This document shows positions 35,346-48,305 of a DNA stretch of 64,000 bases, in pieces. Location: assembly GCA_026874595.1 (NCBI GenBank), contig CM049318.1, positions 34,183,956 to 34,247,955 on the forward strand, read 5' to 3'. The DNA is from Sipunculus nudus (lineage: Eukaryota; Annelida; Sipuncula; Golfingiida; Sipunculidae). Each line of letters starts with the position of its first letter. The stretch's first letter is position 1. A model generated the notes under the pieces. It saw nothing but the letters and a program-made list of their open reading frames with translations. It did not search any database and was not told where the DNA came from. The position numbers and the translations under genes were made by a program.

Positions 35346-35569
35346 CACCATTATAGAATTTTACAAATTATATATATTAACCTAACTTTAATTTTTTTAA
35401 GCATTTCAAATGTTCATCTAATGCAGATAGGTGGCGGTGTCCACCGACTCCCTGCAGACCGTAGTGTTGCCGTTATCTATTGCAGTCGTTTCAGGTGTCC
35501 TTTACTTTGATCACTGCTTTGTATACATAGTTTTTGTGGTCTCGACACCAGGGCTGGCACAGGTCAAAG

Positions 35570-35800
35570 AATTGTAATCAGACAGATGGGGGGTGGGGTG
35601 GTATCGGCTTATGCATCAAACCAATGACAGCAGGGTGTCAAACTTAAAAGCTGGATGCGCAGTGCATCTGTACAACACAGGTATACAAAGCTGCGTGTAA
35701 AGCGAAGGAGATATAGAACGACTGCCGTGTATAACCGCTGCCTGAGGAGTGTACGCAGACAGGAATGGTTGAAGACGCATCCTCTGATGATTTTTAAAAG
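35570..35800 (+). repeat. half-copy of the fold-back element at 36300-36650
   Basis: It shares TGTATAACCGCTG with a following TGAGGAG (35738-35755) and CAGCAGGGTGTCAAAC-like sequence (35627-35645) with the right half of the fold-back element. Confidence 0.6.
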
Positions 35801-35908
35801 TCCATACCTCATATGACATGCGGTAGTAGAAGCAGTTTAGAAATACTTTTCATCTGTTTACAGATTATGTTGAAATTTGCAGGAGATGACATCCTTGAAT
35901 CTGATGAG

Positions 35909-35911
<3 letters not shown>

Positions 35912-35978
<67 letters not shown>
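35912..35978. repeat. (TA)n microsatellite
   Basis: Pure TA run of about 67 bp in the last intron of the receptor-protease gene. Confidence 0.97.
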
Positions 35979-35983
<5 letters not shown>

Positions 35984-36299
35984 AAGAATGAGGTTGACCC
36001 TGTGATAAATTATAATTAAGCCTTATTGATTACAAGTAATCTGTTTAGAGAGCTGACATGATTAATTAGAGTGAAATGTCGCCTTACGACCACCCAGCTA
36101 TCAATACAACCCCCGCTAAGAGGATCATTATTTTGGCCCGACTAAAGTTAATCATCATAAATACCTTACACAACCACCTCGCTCTCACGACCACTTTGAC
36201 TAGTAACGCAGGCAGCCGAGTTGGGGAGATTTCACTGTACATAGTCCTGTGCAGCTGAGTCAACAATGCCATTCTGTGTGGAATTTCTGCTATTACTTT

Positions 36300-36650
36300 T
36301 GAGCAGGTGGAGGGATACGCTCCTCAAGCAGCGGTTACACGCTGCATTCGTCCCAGATCTCTTTTCGTGTAATCGCTGCTTTGTATCGTATTGTCTGATA
36401 ACGCCGTTTCTGCACAGGGCCAAGAATCAGACCAATAGGAGCGGGTCCTGGTTTAATCAGAGACAGCGGGTGTCGCATGTTTAAAATCTGGAGCTTGGCG
36501 CATGCACTCATTGGTCTGATTTAAATTCTTTGCTACGTGCGCACCCTGGTGTTCAGACCAACAGAACCTTGCTATACAAAGGAGCGGTTTCCCAAAAAAT
36601 ATTTTGGACAACTGCATTGTATAACCGCTGTGTGAGGAGCGAAATAGAGG
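36300..36650. repeat. fold-back (long inverted repeat) element, about 350 bp
   Basis: The left arm (36310-36440) and the reverse complement of the right arm (36500-36650) align over most of their length: CGCTCCTC near the ends, CAGCGGTTA, CTTTGTAT, CACAGGG/CCAGGG and ATCAGACCAAT. Identity looks about 70-75% by eye. The centre is near 36470. This is the layout of a fold-back or MITE-type DNA transposon. It lies in the intron before the last exon. Confidence 0.75.
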
Positions 36651-36839
36651 GATAGACTCAGGAACTTTCCGATCATAAATACAACACATAACCACGAGGA
36701 TACAACAGGGGCAGAAGCACCTTAGAATGACAACCTACTATATTTCTACTTCTTATATCCAAACCTTTTTTCTTAGTTTGTCTTTGGAATTTTAAACAAA
36801 TGACAGTAACAGACATATGCAAATGATTTATGTTTATAG

Positions 36840-37021
36840 GTAATGCTGGGATTCGAAGGCAGATGACGTCGACAGATATGATGAAAGCCGTGCTTAGGCA
36901 CATGGCACGTGACAGCCAGCACACTGTCAGGGAAGGATACGGACCACTCAGACCTTTGTCAGTATTTGAAGATAATGACGCATTTCGGAATCTGGTGAAA
37001 AAAGCACTAAAGCGCCACTAA
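36840..37021 (+). CDS. terminal exon of the receptor-protease gene
   Basis: Acceptor TTTATAG with the exon opening at 36840 in phase 1; encodes NAGIRRQMTSTDMMKAVLRH and then a basic tail ending LVKKALKRH, with TAA at 37019-37021. MTSTDMMKAVLRHMARDS looks like the C-terminal helix that follows the Ser helix in S8 domains. It can follow 33943 directly or through the 34598-34687 exon, both in frame. The likely polyadenylation signal is AATAAA at 37305-37310. Confidence 0.8.
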
Positions 37022-37304
37022 TTCATCTGTGCAACACGAAAATGAGAAATGTATTTTTGGAAGTGTAGAACTGATTTACACCATTTCACCGGGTGTAGAA
37101 CAGAACTGCGTGTAGATTAACTCCCTCTGAGCCCCTTCAATATATGACACTTAATTAAACAACCAAATCCATATATTAATGATTATATGTACATCTACAA
37201 ACATTGCTGGAATGAGATCGGTATTTTCCAACCCTGTTCTGTTACAGGGCCAGGTTCGAAAGTTACTTTGGAAGAGCAACCAGACTTAAAAGTATCATTT
37301 TATT

Positions 37305-37310
37305 AATAAA
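37305..37310 (+). promoter_or_regulatory. polyadenylation signal AATAAA
   Basis: Canonical hexamer about 285 bp after the stop codon at 37019-37021, in an AT-rich 3' region. It fits a short 3' UTR; cleavage site not determinable. Confidence 0.5.
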
Positions 37311-40104
37311 TTCAAATTTAGATACAAATGATGCTTTTTTTCTATTAACGTCTGTGTGAGTGTGTACAAGATACTGCATAATGTAGAGATATCATTTTAA
37401 TTGCGAAAAATATGTGGTAAATTAATTCTGTTTCCTTCTTATAATTATAATGCTGAATCCTACTTATAAGATTGACATGACAGCGGTTTTTTACATGGCG
37501 TCAAGTTCAAAGCAGTTATCTATAACAAAATAAAATAGAAAAAGTGAGCCTTTTTACCTTAACCTTGAATTGGCAATTTTTTTATGAAAAACATACTAAA
37601 CAGATATCTAGCAATCGGGCTGTCAAAATATTTTTGTGTTCCAAAATTTGGATATCATTTCTTGTACACTGGACTGTGAGACCCGCCTACAGCCCTAGTT
37701 TTCATTCACTGCACAGTTTTCTCTCTCCACCATTGCAACGGAAACAAACGTGAGCAATATCACTTGCGGGGTGTCGAGTTTGAGGTTTATATTAAATAAA
37801 ATGGCATTTATCAAACAAAGATTGACATGTCCATTAATATTAAATATGTAGTCATGATCTTCATCTTAAGAATTATCTCTTTGTAGAAGGCAGGGACCAA
37901 AGAATTTTTTTCAGATTTTTAGATTTCCAAGACGATATCCCTTAGCACCAATAGTAGAAAATCATTGCACATGAAAAAGGGTCAGATGTCTCTATAAATT
38001 ACGACAATGTTCTTAATTTGGAGAATAGCCTTGACCTTTTGTTGGGTTATCCGAGTTAAACTTAAATAGATCAGATATCTCAGGAATGGTAAAATGGACT
38101 TTCCGAAATATTATTTTTGGTGGTCTACCTAGATATTCTGATTGTTCAATTGGACAAAAATACTGAAAATCATCAAGAAACTACCGAAAGACAATCAAAG
38201 GTACAATCTTGAATAAATGAGCTGTTCTTTTATAAATTAATACGTGTAAATGTCGGCTAGAAATAGTATAAGCCTAATGCCTATATATTTCACAGGAATT
38301 TTGTATGTCCATTTTTACCAAAGCTGTCGGTCTGGATGTTGGTAATATTAACATATTAATACCATATCTATAACATTAAATAGTGTCAAAAGTGACTGCA
38401 ATTTAAGTACTAAGAAGCTGTCAATCTTAATATATTTATTGATCAAATAGTTTGTTGTTTTATGATTATATAAAAAATCAATATTGCATTCTAGGGCCGC
38501 ATATGTGTCCCGCCTGGGGGGGGGGGGGTCCATTTTTTTTAGAAAAAGAAGAGAAAAATGCTATTTTTTGGTAACTTATAAAAAAAGAGATAAAAATCAT
38601 ATTTGTAATAAAAATTGCACATGGAATCAGACATCATGACAGCCATGAGTAATAATTAGAAAATAATCATTAAGATGTTTCTATACAACAATAAACAAGA
38701 TAAATATTATTTACTGACAAAATTTGTTTACACGTGTTATGTACATTTCATTTTAATGGTGTGAGAAATTGTTAAAAAATAAATTCAGAATAAATCAAGG
38801 CTATAATGATGCATTGCCTCAGAATATAATAAATACTTGTAAGTTGTAATAACGAAGTGTAACTGTGCTAACTTTCAATAATTAAATTATAAAAGGTATG
38901 ATAAATACTTTAACAATAAACAATAAGCGTTAGTATCTTTTTGAAGATAATATTTGGATGTATCACAGTGTCTTTTATACTAAAAACAAATAACACATTT
39001 ATTTACCAAATGGAGCATCACTTGTTATTTACAGTTCTCATTGACATATATTCAGTATAATTAAATTAAATTATGACATACAAAAGTCACTTACTGTGAG
39101 TGTTAAAAGAAGATTCTAAAAATTATTGCAACAGGTTGCGATAACTGACAGAACAGCAAATTTTCTGTAAATAATGCACATGTATAAAGTAAAACAGTAA
39201 ATTTACATATCCTTGATAGGCCCCTGATATACATACACACTATATATATAAAATATACTAAATATATATATTTCCCATCACATCTTTTAACACAATACAA
39301 AAGATTTAGGACTTTCATAAATAATATCTATATCTATGTTTATAAATTTCTTCTGGTACACACATCTTTCTTCACGTGTAAAATCGGAGTGCTTTCTATT
39401 ACAAACATAAAAAAACATGTAATATTTGATAATAATTTTCACTTCAGTTTCTAATCGGTTTTATTCAATAATATTCTCAGTATATTAACTTTTATTTAAC
39501 ATAAATAATATTTGATTAACCGCGTGTATAAACAGCACGCTTTCTTTGCTTAATGTCCCACCTAGCAACCCTACCCAAGGTAGGCGGAGTTAACTCGTCC
39601 AGGCCGTCACGTCAATAACTTACCAAAAATCCTCTGGATTTTTATTGAACTCATCATCAACATTAACCAATACAGTTCCTCACCTGTATTACATTCTCAG
39701 CAAAGTTCACGCATATTTAATGAGGTCAGAGGTCACAGAATATGCAACGGGCGTATTATGCAATATTTGCAGTGGTCTTGCTCATAATTCTGTACATTCA
39801 CTGAACGTCACTGGTTTAATTGAAGATTATGTCATATAAATAATTCGTAAACGTAGCCTCTGACAGTCTATAATATATCCACAACATACTCAAAATACTT
39901 ATCATTTAATTTTATGCTCAAATGTGATATATATATATATGCGCGTGTGTGTGTCAATTTGGCCCAAATTATTCTTTATTGTGGACACCATATATCACAA
40001 GCTTAGGCCCCTGCGGTCATGAAGATACTTCTTTTGAACATACATGTTGAAAAATAATTATTTTCATGTTCTGGGATTTTCCTATGTAGATTCAAAATGA
40101 TGAA

Positions 40105-40164
<60 letters not shown>

Positions 40165-42365
40165 AGGGAGCAGGAATTGATTCAGATGTGAATGTAGTCG
40201 ATGGGTAATGACGATTATCTGAATTTTCACAAAGAGTATGTTAACCCTCAAATTTGTGAAAACAAGTGACACATGGGTCATGACGCTCCGCTGATGGACG
40301 TGTTAGCTATTGCTGTAATATTACATACATTTAAGTGTTTGGAACTTGAAATAAGGTTATGATGATCTATTTTAAGTTGTTAATATACAAATTTGTCAAG
40401 ATTAAGCATCAGTGATTATAACACTAGTCATAACTGAAAATTGACTACTAGTCTTAATTGTGAAATGATGTGTTCGACATGTAAATTGCAGAACATAGGC
40501 TGCAGTTACCTTATATAAGGTTTCCACAGAAATTTCCGAGCACATTTCTGGATATCAATAAGGAATTTAGAACTCTGTAGTATAGCCAAGTTTTAGAAGT
40601 CAACAAACTGCACCAATGCGGTAATTTAAGGGTATCAGAATTGCAGATAAAATGTATAAAAAAATAACCACCTATAAAAATTGTCATAATGAATATGCCT
40701 GACAGGTTTGAGGAAACTATATGAAACTAGAGCAGAGAACACATGTAATGTCATCTCATGGTCTCCCAAATACAGGAAAGGAAAAAATATGTAACAATTA
40801 ACCATGGGTCATAAAACTCAGCTTACTAGCATGACATCATAGCCTAACAACAACAATAATAGCGTGTTAATTGAGATTAACTTCACATGTGATCGTTGCC
40901 TCTGACCTTATGATACCAGATTGTACTAGATTCTTCCTTGATTAATTGGATCCTGGGAAAGAAAATTCGAAGTAAACTTTTTTGTGAATTGTTTCCTGTT
41001 AACAGACGTCAGGATACTGGGCAAAGACGACTGGCTATAGTTCAGCTGCCCTAAATATGCAGATTTTACCACAATTCTTTTGAAAGAAATGAAGCATTTG
41101 ACCATCCTTAAAACAGATAAAATGTGAGAAATAAAAACAGATTGCGCCATTAGTTTCCCACAACTGATGAAACAATTTATGAAAAATAAACACATCAGGT
41201 TTCAAGACACTAGATGAACCTATTGTTGGGAAGCTACCACGATTGACGTAGTTTAGCCGTCTCAAAAACGGTGGCAAAAATTCAAATTTTGAATTCAAAT
41301 TCCGTTCTCATGCTGTGTAATAAGTTCTAACAGAAACTTAACTATTTATGCCCTGCTTACGGCCGGACGGCAGGGTGGAAGGACGACATACATAGAGTGA
41401 TCACTATAGCTCTACATGACTGAATGTCAGCTAAGCTAACCAGGAAAAGGTTAAGGTTTATAATCTAGTATCACCGATGATGACAGTCTTGTAAAACTGT
41501 ACCTGTTCATCTTGTAGCCTTTCCCTGGGGATAAAGACTTTGGGCAACCCGAACAGGAATCGTAAACTACAACCTTACAGTCACGTCGTGATAAATAGGC
41601 AAACATATAACCATACTCCCAGATACATATAGTGATAGTAATATTTAATGTATACTGCTGCTTAAATGTATTTTTAAAGGCTTGATACCACATTATGATT
41701 ATGATACCATTTATGACACAGATCACGTCAGTATATATGCCTTATACATATAATTAACAAGTATATTTCAAGAAGTCCAGGGAATGTGGTATGTGTTGAT
41801 TTTCTCACACTACAGTGTGAATAGTTCAAAGTGAAGGTTAAAGTGTTTACTCTCATCCACAACCGATGATGTTCTGTGGCAGGTGTCTCGGGTCGCTGCT
41901 TCTCAATAAACGTCCTCATTAACACCCCTGTAGCATATACCAAGTCAAATTACTCATCAGTTCCTTGAATTACCGATACGCAGAATAAATACCTTATCAT
42001 ACATGGTTCATGATTCAGCATCCGCTCTGGAGCGCTGCCAGCAACAGTGTTGAGAAATTAAAGAAGTCATAAATCTGATGCATAATAATCCCTCCAATCC
42101 ATGCATCTCTTTGATCACAAACATCGCGTTGGAAGATAAAACATCGTAATTAATTGAGATAAAATAAAGGTAATTTGCAGATCATTAATCTTATTACTTT
42201 TATGGTGAGTGATGATATGATATAACACATGGTGCAAGACCTATCAAGTTTATGGCTAATGTTTTATGTTAAATCGCATGGACTTTATAGAATGTTGTTT
42301 TAGGTTCAATGCAGACATTTTCGCCCAGAGCATAAATTCTTCGAATCCTAGTTGTTCTACGTTGC
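37311..42365. other. intergenic region, no gene recognised
   Basis: AT-rich DNA between the polyadenylation signal and the next candidate exon. It contains a poly-G run (38516-38529), a short TA run (about 39931) and a (CT)n run (40111-40164). Short frames show no family motifs. Confidence 0.5.
40111..40164. repeat. (CT)n microsatellite
   Basis: CT run with one interruption (CTAT); the reverse translation is an RERERE artefact. Confidence 0.95.
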
Positions 42366-42559
42366 ATGTCGTGTTGTTCAATGAGTAAAGAATCTAGTCC
42401 CGAGTGTCAAAAGCGCTCCCGTCTCCAGGGATTGAAGAACATGCCCGCACGTATAGTATGGGTGTTTGTAGGCCTAGGCCTTTTAGCCAGGGCTCTGACT
42501 GGACCATCTTTGGTGTCAACCCCTGCGGACACCATAGGCGGGGTTACTAAGGCGCCGAT
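42366..42559 (+). CDS. candidate first exon with signal-anchor or signal peptide
   Basis: It starts at ATG (42366) and reaches a consensus donor GTGAGT at 42560, ending in phase 2. It encodes MSCCSMSKESSPECQKRSRL, then a hydrophobic stretch ARIVWVFVGLGLLARALTG. With the first Met this would be a type II signal-anchor after about 28 basic/polar residues; with the internal Met (NMPARIVW) it would be a conventional signal peptide. The base composition is richer in GC than its surroundings, as expected for an exon. It cannot join the MAM-gene exons directly (phase 2 against phase 1), so an unseen exon or a different gene is needed. Confidence 0.45.
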
Positions 42560-42784
42560 GTGAGTAAAACAGTCTACTCTCATCTGATTTAACCATTTTC
42601 ATAAATTTATTTTCAATAATTCTTTAAATTACTTTCAAAGCTCTTGAAGAAAGTACACCAAGCCCCATGATGAATTGGGCATATAATGATTTTTGTGAGT
42701 TTGTGAGTGTACGTGTCTGTAAGCTGTGATTGCGCAGTTGCACATAAATCAATATGACTTGTAGCTGAACGACAAGATCTTATG

Positions 42785-45085
42785 ACCAGGGTTGGGTTTA
42801 AATGCGACTCAAATGCAAATGCAAATGTTATGTTGTTTCCGAAATGCAAATGCAAATGCTTCACCCGTCATTGCAATTAAATGCAAATGCACTCAGATTT
42901 TTGTCAAATGCAAATGCAAATGCATTTAAGTGCATTTAAACTGCAACTGCAAATGTCTATATATACTACAGCATATGAAATATATCCTTTTTCCGTTACA
43001 AATAATGCGCACCAACATTTTTGGATCAATTTTAACGTGTCTATTTATTTAAATTTTAATTCTTGTAATTGTCGTCCATAATTATAATGAAAATTAAATA
43101 GATTTAAATGTTGCAGTACAAATGAGGTTCTTGTCTCAATTAATACGCAAAATTTTGTTTAGTACAGCATTATTTAAAGTTAATTCATGATCAGTACAAT
43201 ATTAATCCAGTTCCGGTAGGTTCATATTCATTATTGTTAAAGACATGATCTTTTATTACAGTTCGCACAGAGTTCGAAGGAAAGTAAATAACTTCGTTTT
43301 AAGCATATTTCTAAAGAAAAAGAGTGATGTTTGAATAAACCTGAAACACAAAAAATATTAAATGAATGTTTGGTCTAATATGGCGAAGTAAATATGATCG
43401 GTTCCTGTTTAACACAACATAACCAAGTAATATATGTATGTTTATCTGTATGTCTTTTATTTATAGAATATACAATGTACACATAGTTCTTCTTGCTTGT
43501 AACATTCAAATTAAAGCTATTCATGTACATAAAAACATAAAGTCGTGTAAAATTCTCTACCACCAATTTATTACATTTTATTAGATTAGTCCATTTTAGT
43601 TTAGGCTGTTGCTATATTCAATTTTTAACTGGAGCACTTTATGTAGGACTTTCTACAACTGGGACAATACGCATAGACCCGGAGATCTGCAAAATTACCA
43701 GAGAATTGTCATTAAATGTGACCGAAGCGAACTGCATAATTTTAAATTATGACCTAAGCAAGTACTATATATGTACTCATAAATTAATGTTTAAACTAAA
43801 GTTCAATATAAATAAATAATCATTGTTTATAGGCTTGAGATCAAGTCCATATATGATTTTTAATGAAAATGTAATGAGGCCTATTCCCAGTTTAACATAT
43901 TAAGATATTAATGAAAACTGATTAATACAATGGGTTTTATAAGCATGTTGGGCCATAATTATTACTAATAATACCGATGTTGTATGTACATTTAGCTCTT
44001 CACTAAATTGCTTAACTACTAACCAGAAATAGTCCAGACGTTTAGCTCTGGGGCAATGTGTCCGGGTCCGGAGCTCTAGACACTTCCTTTAAGGCTTCTT
44101 GAGCAGGTGTTTATTTCACATGAGAAACATTTGATTTTCAAACTCAAAGATTGTTCAAACTATAGTACTTAGACTTTTAGCTCTGTGGCAATGTGTCCGG
44201 GTACTTTTAAGGCTTCTTATGTAGGTGTTTATTACACATGATAAACATTAGATTTTCAAACACACAGATTTGTTCAAACCATAGTACTTAGACTGCAATA
44301 GTGCATGGTAAGTACAAACAGGGCCTCATTCCCTGTCTGTGGCACCACTAATTAAATCATCAGAGCTTTTGAATCAGACTGTCTACCTCTGAAGTACTCA
44401 AACATCAGCAGCACTGCTGCCGTACTCTCTAACCTCAGCTGATAATAACTTCTCCCCCATTATGTGTAAGCTGGCCAAGAACTAATGCAATGTTTACTAA
44501 CCAAGCCTAATTAAAGAATCTACAAACAAGCCGAGAGTTTATCTAAATGAATATCATCTCAAGCCAGTGCCTATTGCCCCGTGTTAACCGAACAATGACA
44601 GCATCTTGCATGAACTAATCAAACTAAAACTTTAACCTTTCCTGTGTTTCAATATATAATCAAACAAACGCTCCATCCCCTATCCTGTTTTAGTCAAGTT
44701 TGGTAATAGTTAAAGTAAAAGCTTAAATAGGTTAAAATTCCTTGTCTATTACTATGACTATTAATTTATACTATTACTTTGAAAACCTGTAATTTCCTTT
44801 TACTATTACATAATACAAATACCCCAATCCCACGCAAGTACATATATTTTGTTGCATGCCCAACATTTGGAAAAATATAAAGAACTTTTACATGTGACAG
44901 TTAATTTATATGTTAATTGCGAATGCAAACGCGTAGCATTTTCTCAAATGCAAATGCAAATTCAAATGCACTACATTAGCCTGGCATTTAAATGCAAATG
45001 CCGGCTTTTCCAAATCGTCGCAATTAAAGCAAATGCAAATGTGCAACATTTAAATGCATTTGCATTTGGACCAAACTCTTTCGAC
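42785..45085. mobile_element. probable non-autonomous DNA transposon with ATGCAAAT-rich ends
   Basis: Two clusters of the hexamer AAATGC (octamer ATGCAAAT) lie at 42785-42955 and 44920-45070, with more than ten exact ATGCAAAT words or their complements. The outermost bases form an imperfect inverted pair: CAGGGTTGGGTTTAAATGCG at the left, and on the other strand AAGAGTTTGGTCCAAATGCA at the right (14 of 20 match). CAGGG-type ends suggest hAT, but no matching 8-bp target duplication is seen. The interior is AT-rich and non-coding. Confidence 0.55.
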
Positions 45086-45949
45086 TTTGTTTCATAAGGC
45101 CATGAGGTTTTTGGCTTAAAACATGGTTACAAAGAGGTAAAGGCAGACTGATTTTTTTTTTATCGAATTTAGAAAAATAAAAATATATATAATAGCCTCA
45201 TTGTATCAGATGTGTTCAGTTGAAGCCATTGCCGAAAGGCAAATGGTTAGAAGGGCTGGTCACAATCTAAGATCTACTCGTGTAATAAACATGTCCTTTA
45301 ATCGGCTTAGCCTAAGTTAATCTACACAAATAAAGGTGTGTGTTGGGGGGGGGGGGGGGGTGACTTGGAATAGGGAACCTAAGGTTCCTTGCTCGAAACC
45401 CTAAAGAGCATCAAAGCCAAAAGTCATGACAACTCCGTGGAACCTTAGACATTCGCCTTGATGATTTTACGACAGGTTACAACATCTTGATTAATTCCAG
45501 TCCAGTGCATATAAAACGTTAAAACAATAAATCATAATAAAGCTTTTTTAATAAATTTTTATTCAATTTACACTAACAAAAGCAGGTCATGGGCCTATCC
45601 TTAAGAAGGACACTTAGAGCAGTATTATCATTTAGGAAAAGTAAGCTACGTTCCTTTTTTCAGAAGTGTCTGATTAAGCTGATTCGCTGTAGTTTTACGT
45701 GTGCATATTTAAGAACTGCTGTATGTTTTGTTTTCTTTCAGGGAATCTGCAGAGTCAAGGACGGTCACCGACATTTCATCCATGCTTACTCTTTCTCCAA
45801 AGAGCTTGCAATCAACTGAAGAAATAATAAAACGCTCCCATTTCATGTGTGTTTTCACGCTATATCCCTGTTTGTAAAATTGTTTATGTATTCAATACAA
45901 TCACCTGTACTTCGGGACAACATATTAAAAAGAACATTCGATGCCATAT

Positions 45950-47860
45950 GAGCTATTTCCAATCTTAAATCCTGTCCTGTCCTTACCCGTTTTCTTCATT
46001 AGGAATTTCTGGATCTATTTGCTGACTACACAACCAACCATATTCTGCGACAAATATGTGTTTGGAACCCAATTTTTTTATCCAATTTTCTTTCACAAAT
46101 GCTCTAAACGATCACTATTTCTGTTCTTTAGATAATTCTAACGGCTCCACTGAAGGTACTGATGGTTATACTTTCATTTATTTTAGAACACTTTTTTTTT
46201 GTTATCTGGTTTGTACCGAAATAACTTCTATTCTTTCACCATCGTCCCTGACTGCTGTGATTGGTGCTTCTACAAATTCATGCACCGGTTGCCAATTTAA
46301 GTTAGGATCATGCGTATCCCAGGTTCCTTCTACATTTCTTATAACTGCTTCAGTTTGGAATGCTTAAAGCTTCCACCTCTCGTGATATATAAGGTGAGTC
46401 AATATTGATACTAACATCAGGAAATTCTTTCACTGTGCCATCGATTAGAACCACTGATTGAACCCTATCAATCTCTTTTACAAAATCTGATCTAATCACA
46501 GAGTACTACACCCTAACTCTTAGTACTGACACTAGGGTATTATCTTGCATAATTCTTCCAGACACGATTGGCATATTTTTTAACATAGCCCCTACTTCCT
46601 CATAAACCATTCCCTGTTTATGCATACTTTCATCTACTCTTGTTTCAACATCGGATTTTTATTCACAAACTTTCAGTGCATCCTAATGTATATCTAGACA
46701 GGCGGCTATCATGTTTGGGAACTGACCCGTTCCTGAATCACAAAGATTCCACACCCATTGACCTTCAGGAGGACCACTATCAACGTAAGAAGAGACCTGT
46801 ATAGGCTGACGTGATTTTCCCTGAGTCAGAATGCCCTGAGCTACCTATCATTTTAACTGATCACAATAACGTCTATAATGATTTCCTGCACACACATGGC
46901 ATAAAACCTTTCCTGGTTATCTACCCTCTCTCTCTCTATCGGCATTTTCTCCTCCTTTTGGAAACCTATGACTGGCCCTGTCTTATTACCTGGGTCGGGT
47001 GTTTTGTTCCTAGAACCATTATCTGTACGACCACCTCTATCCGATACCTTATATTATCCTGATTGGAAAGAAAATGAATTCAATCCGTGGGCTTGTACGT
47101 AGGTTTGAGCTTATTTGTTTACTTGTTTGAAAGTAGCACTTTCTCTTTCCTTGACATATACCAACAATTCTCTGTAACAACAGTCCATGAATTTTTCACA
47201 GAGAATTAAATCTCTAAGACTCTCATAGGATTTCTCTATCTTTGCTTAGTCTACCCAACTATTGAACTAGTGTGACAGCAAACTGATCGGGTGTTACCCT
47301 TTTTCTGGTTTACATGTTCTAAATTTCTTTCGAAATCATCCTTGTGTCAGTCTGAACTTGTGCCTTAGCACTTCCTTTACTTTCGTATATGAAATCGACT
47401 CATTCGATATGTGGCTTCTGATACTTTGCCATACATGAGAGGGCTTAAGAATATTGCCCATTGGTATGTTGGTCATTTCATACTTAGAGCCATGCTTTCA
47501 AAACATTTGATAAAATCATCAAAGTTATCCTTCTCCTCATCAAATTAAGGTAAAGAAACAGAAAGGATTCAATTCCGAAAAGATTGAGAAATAGAAGTCT
47601 CAGATACACTAGCATTACTCAGATTTAACTCGAGTTCCTTTTCTATCTTCTCTAGTTGCCTCTGCCTCCCGAGCTTTTCTTTCTTTCTCACTTTTCTTTT
47701 CTAGCTAAGTCTGCTTCAGCTTTGGCTGCTTTAGCTTCAACTTTGGCATCAGCGATAGCACTATCAATGAAAGCTAATAAATCAGCTACCTTCAACCTAA
47801 TTTCCTTCCCAAGCTCACCTGCTTTACTTCTAATGGATATTACATCCATTTTGTTCTACG
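45950..47860 (-). mobile_element. LTR retrotransposon relic, gag to protease region
   Basis: On the minus strand, from 47850 down, there is a frame starting MDVISIRSKAGELGKEIRLK with an Ala/Lys/Glu-rich coil (AKVEAKAAKAEADLARKEK), typical of gag N-termini in gypsy-like elements. Farther on there is a CCHC-type zinc knuckle CHVCAGNHYRRYC (46903-46859; spacing C-x2-C-x3-H-x4-C, one short of canonical) and a DSGTGQFPNMI stretch (about 46750-46700) that resembles a retropepsin active site. Many stops and frameshifts interrupt it. Reverse transcriptase and clear LTRs are not found in this window. Confidence 0.6.
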
Positions 47861-48305
47861 TTGAGCAACTACAGGATATAAATGTCTCTGAGACTATTTA
47901 CAGGGTCTACTATCGCGACTAGTATCTATCTAAACATTGTCTGCAACAAACAACCTCACTCTGCACGAAAATGCACGGAAATTAAAATACATGTATGTCA
48001 ATTCCTAATCCAAGTTTGCTATGAGAACTTGTTATATATGCTATCTAAAATAGCATCACACTCAGTTGCCAAACTGGTGAACGTGTTCTCTCAGAACATC
48101 TACGGCTACGGCTTACGTCGAGAGCTACGATACCAAAGTATCTACGTCCCAATCTTGAACGTTTTACCCCATGTGACTCTACCAACTACTACATCACGTT
48201 CTATCATGTGCAATTTTTTGTTCTACACAAATCTCACGGACCAAGGATAAACCAAAATGTAAGTTTAAATGACCTTACTGACGCAACCTCAATGTACGTC
48301 TCACA

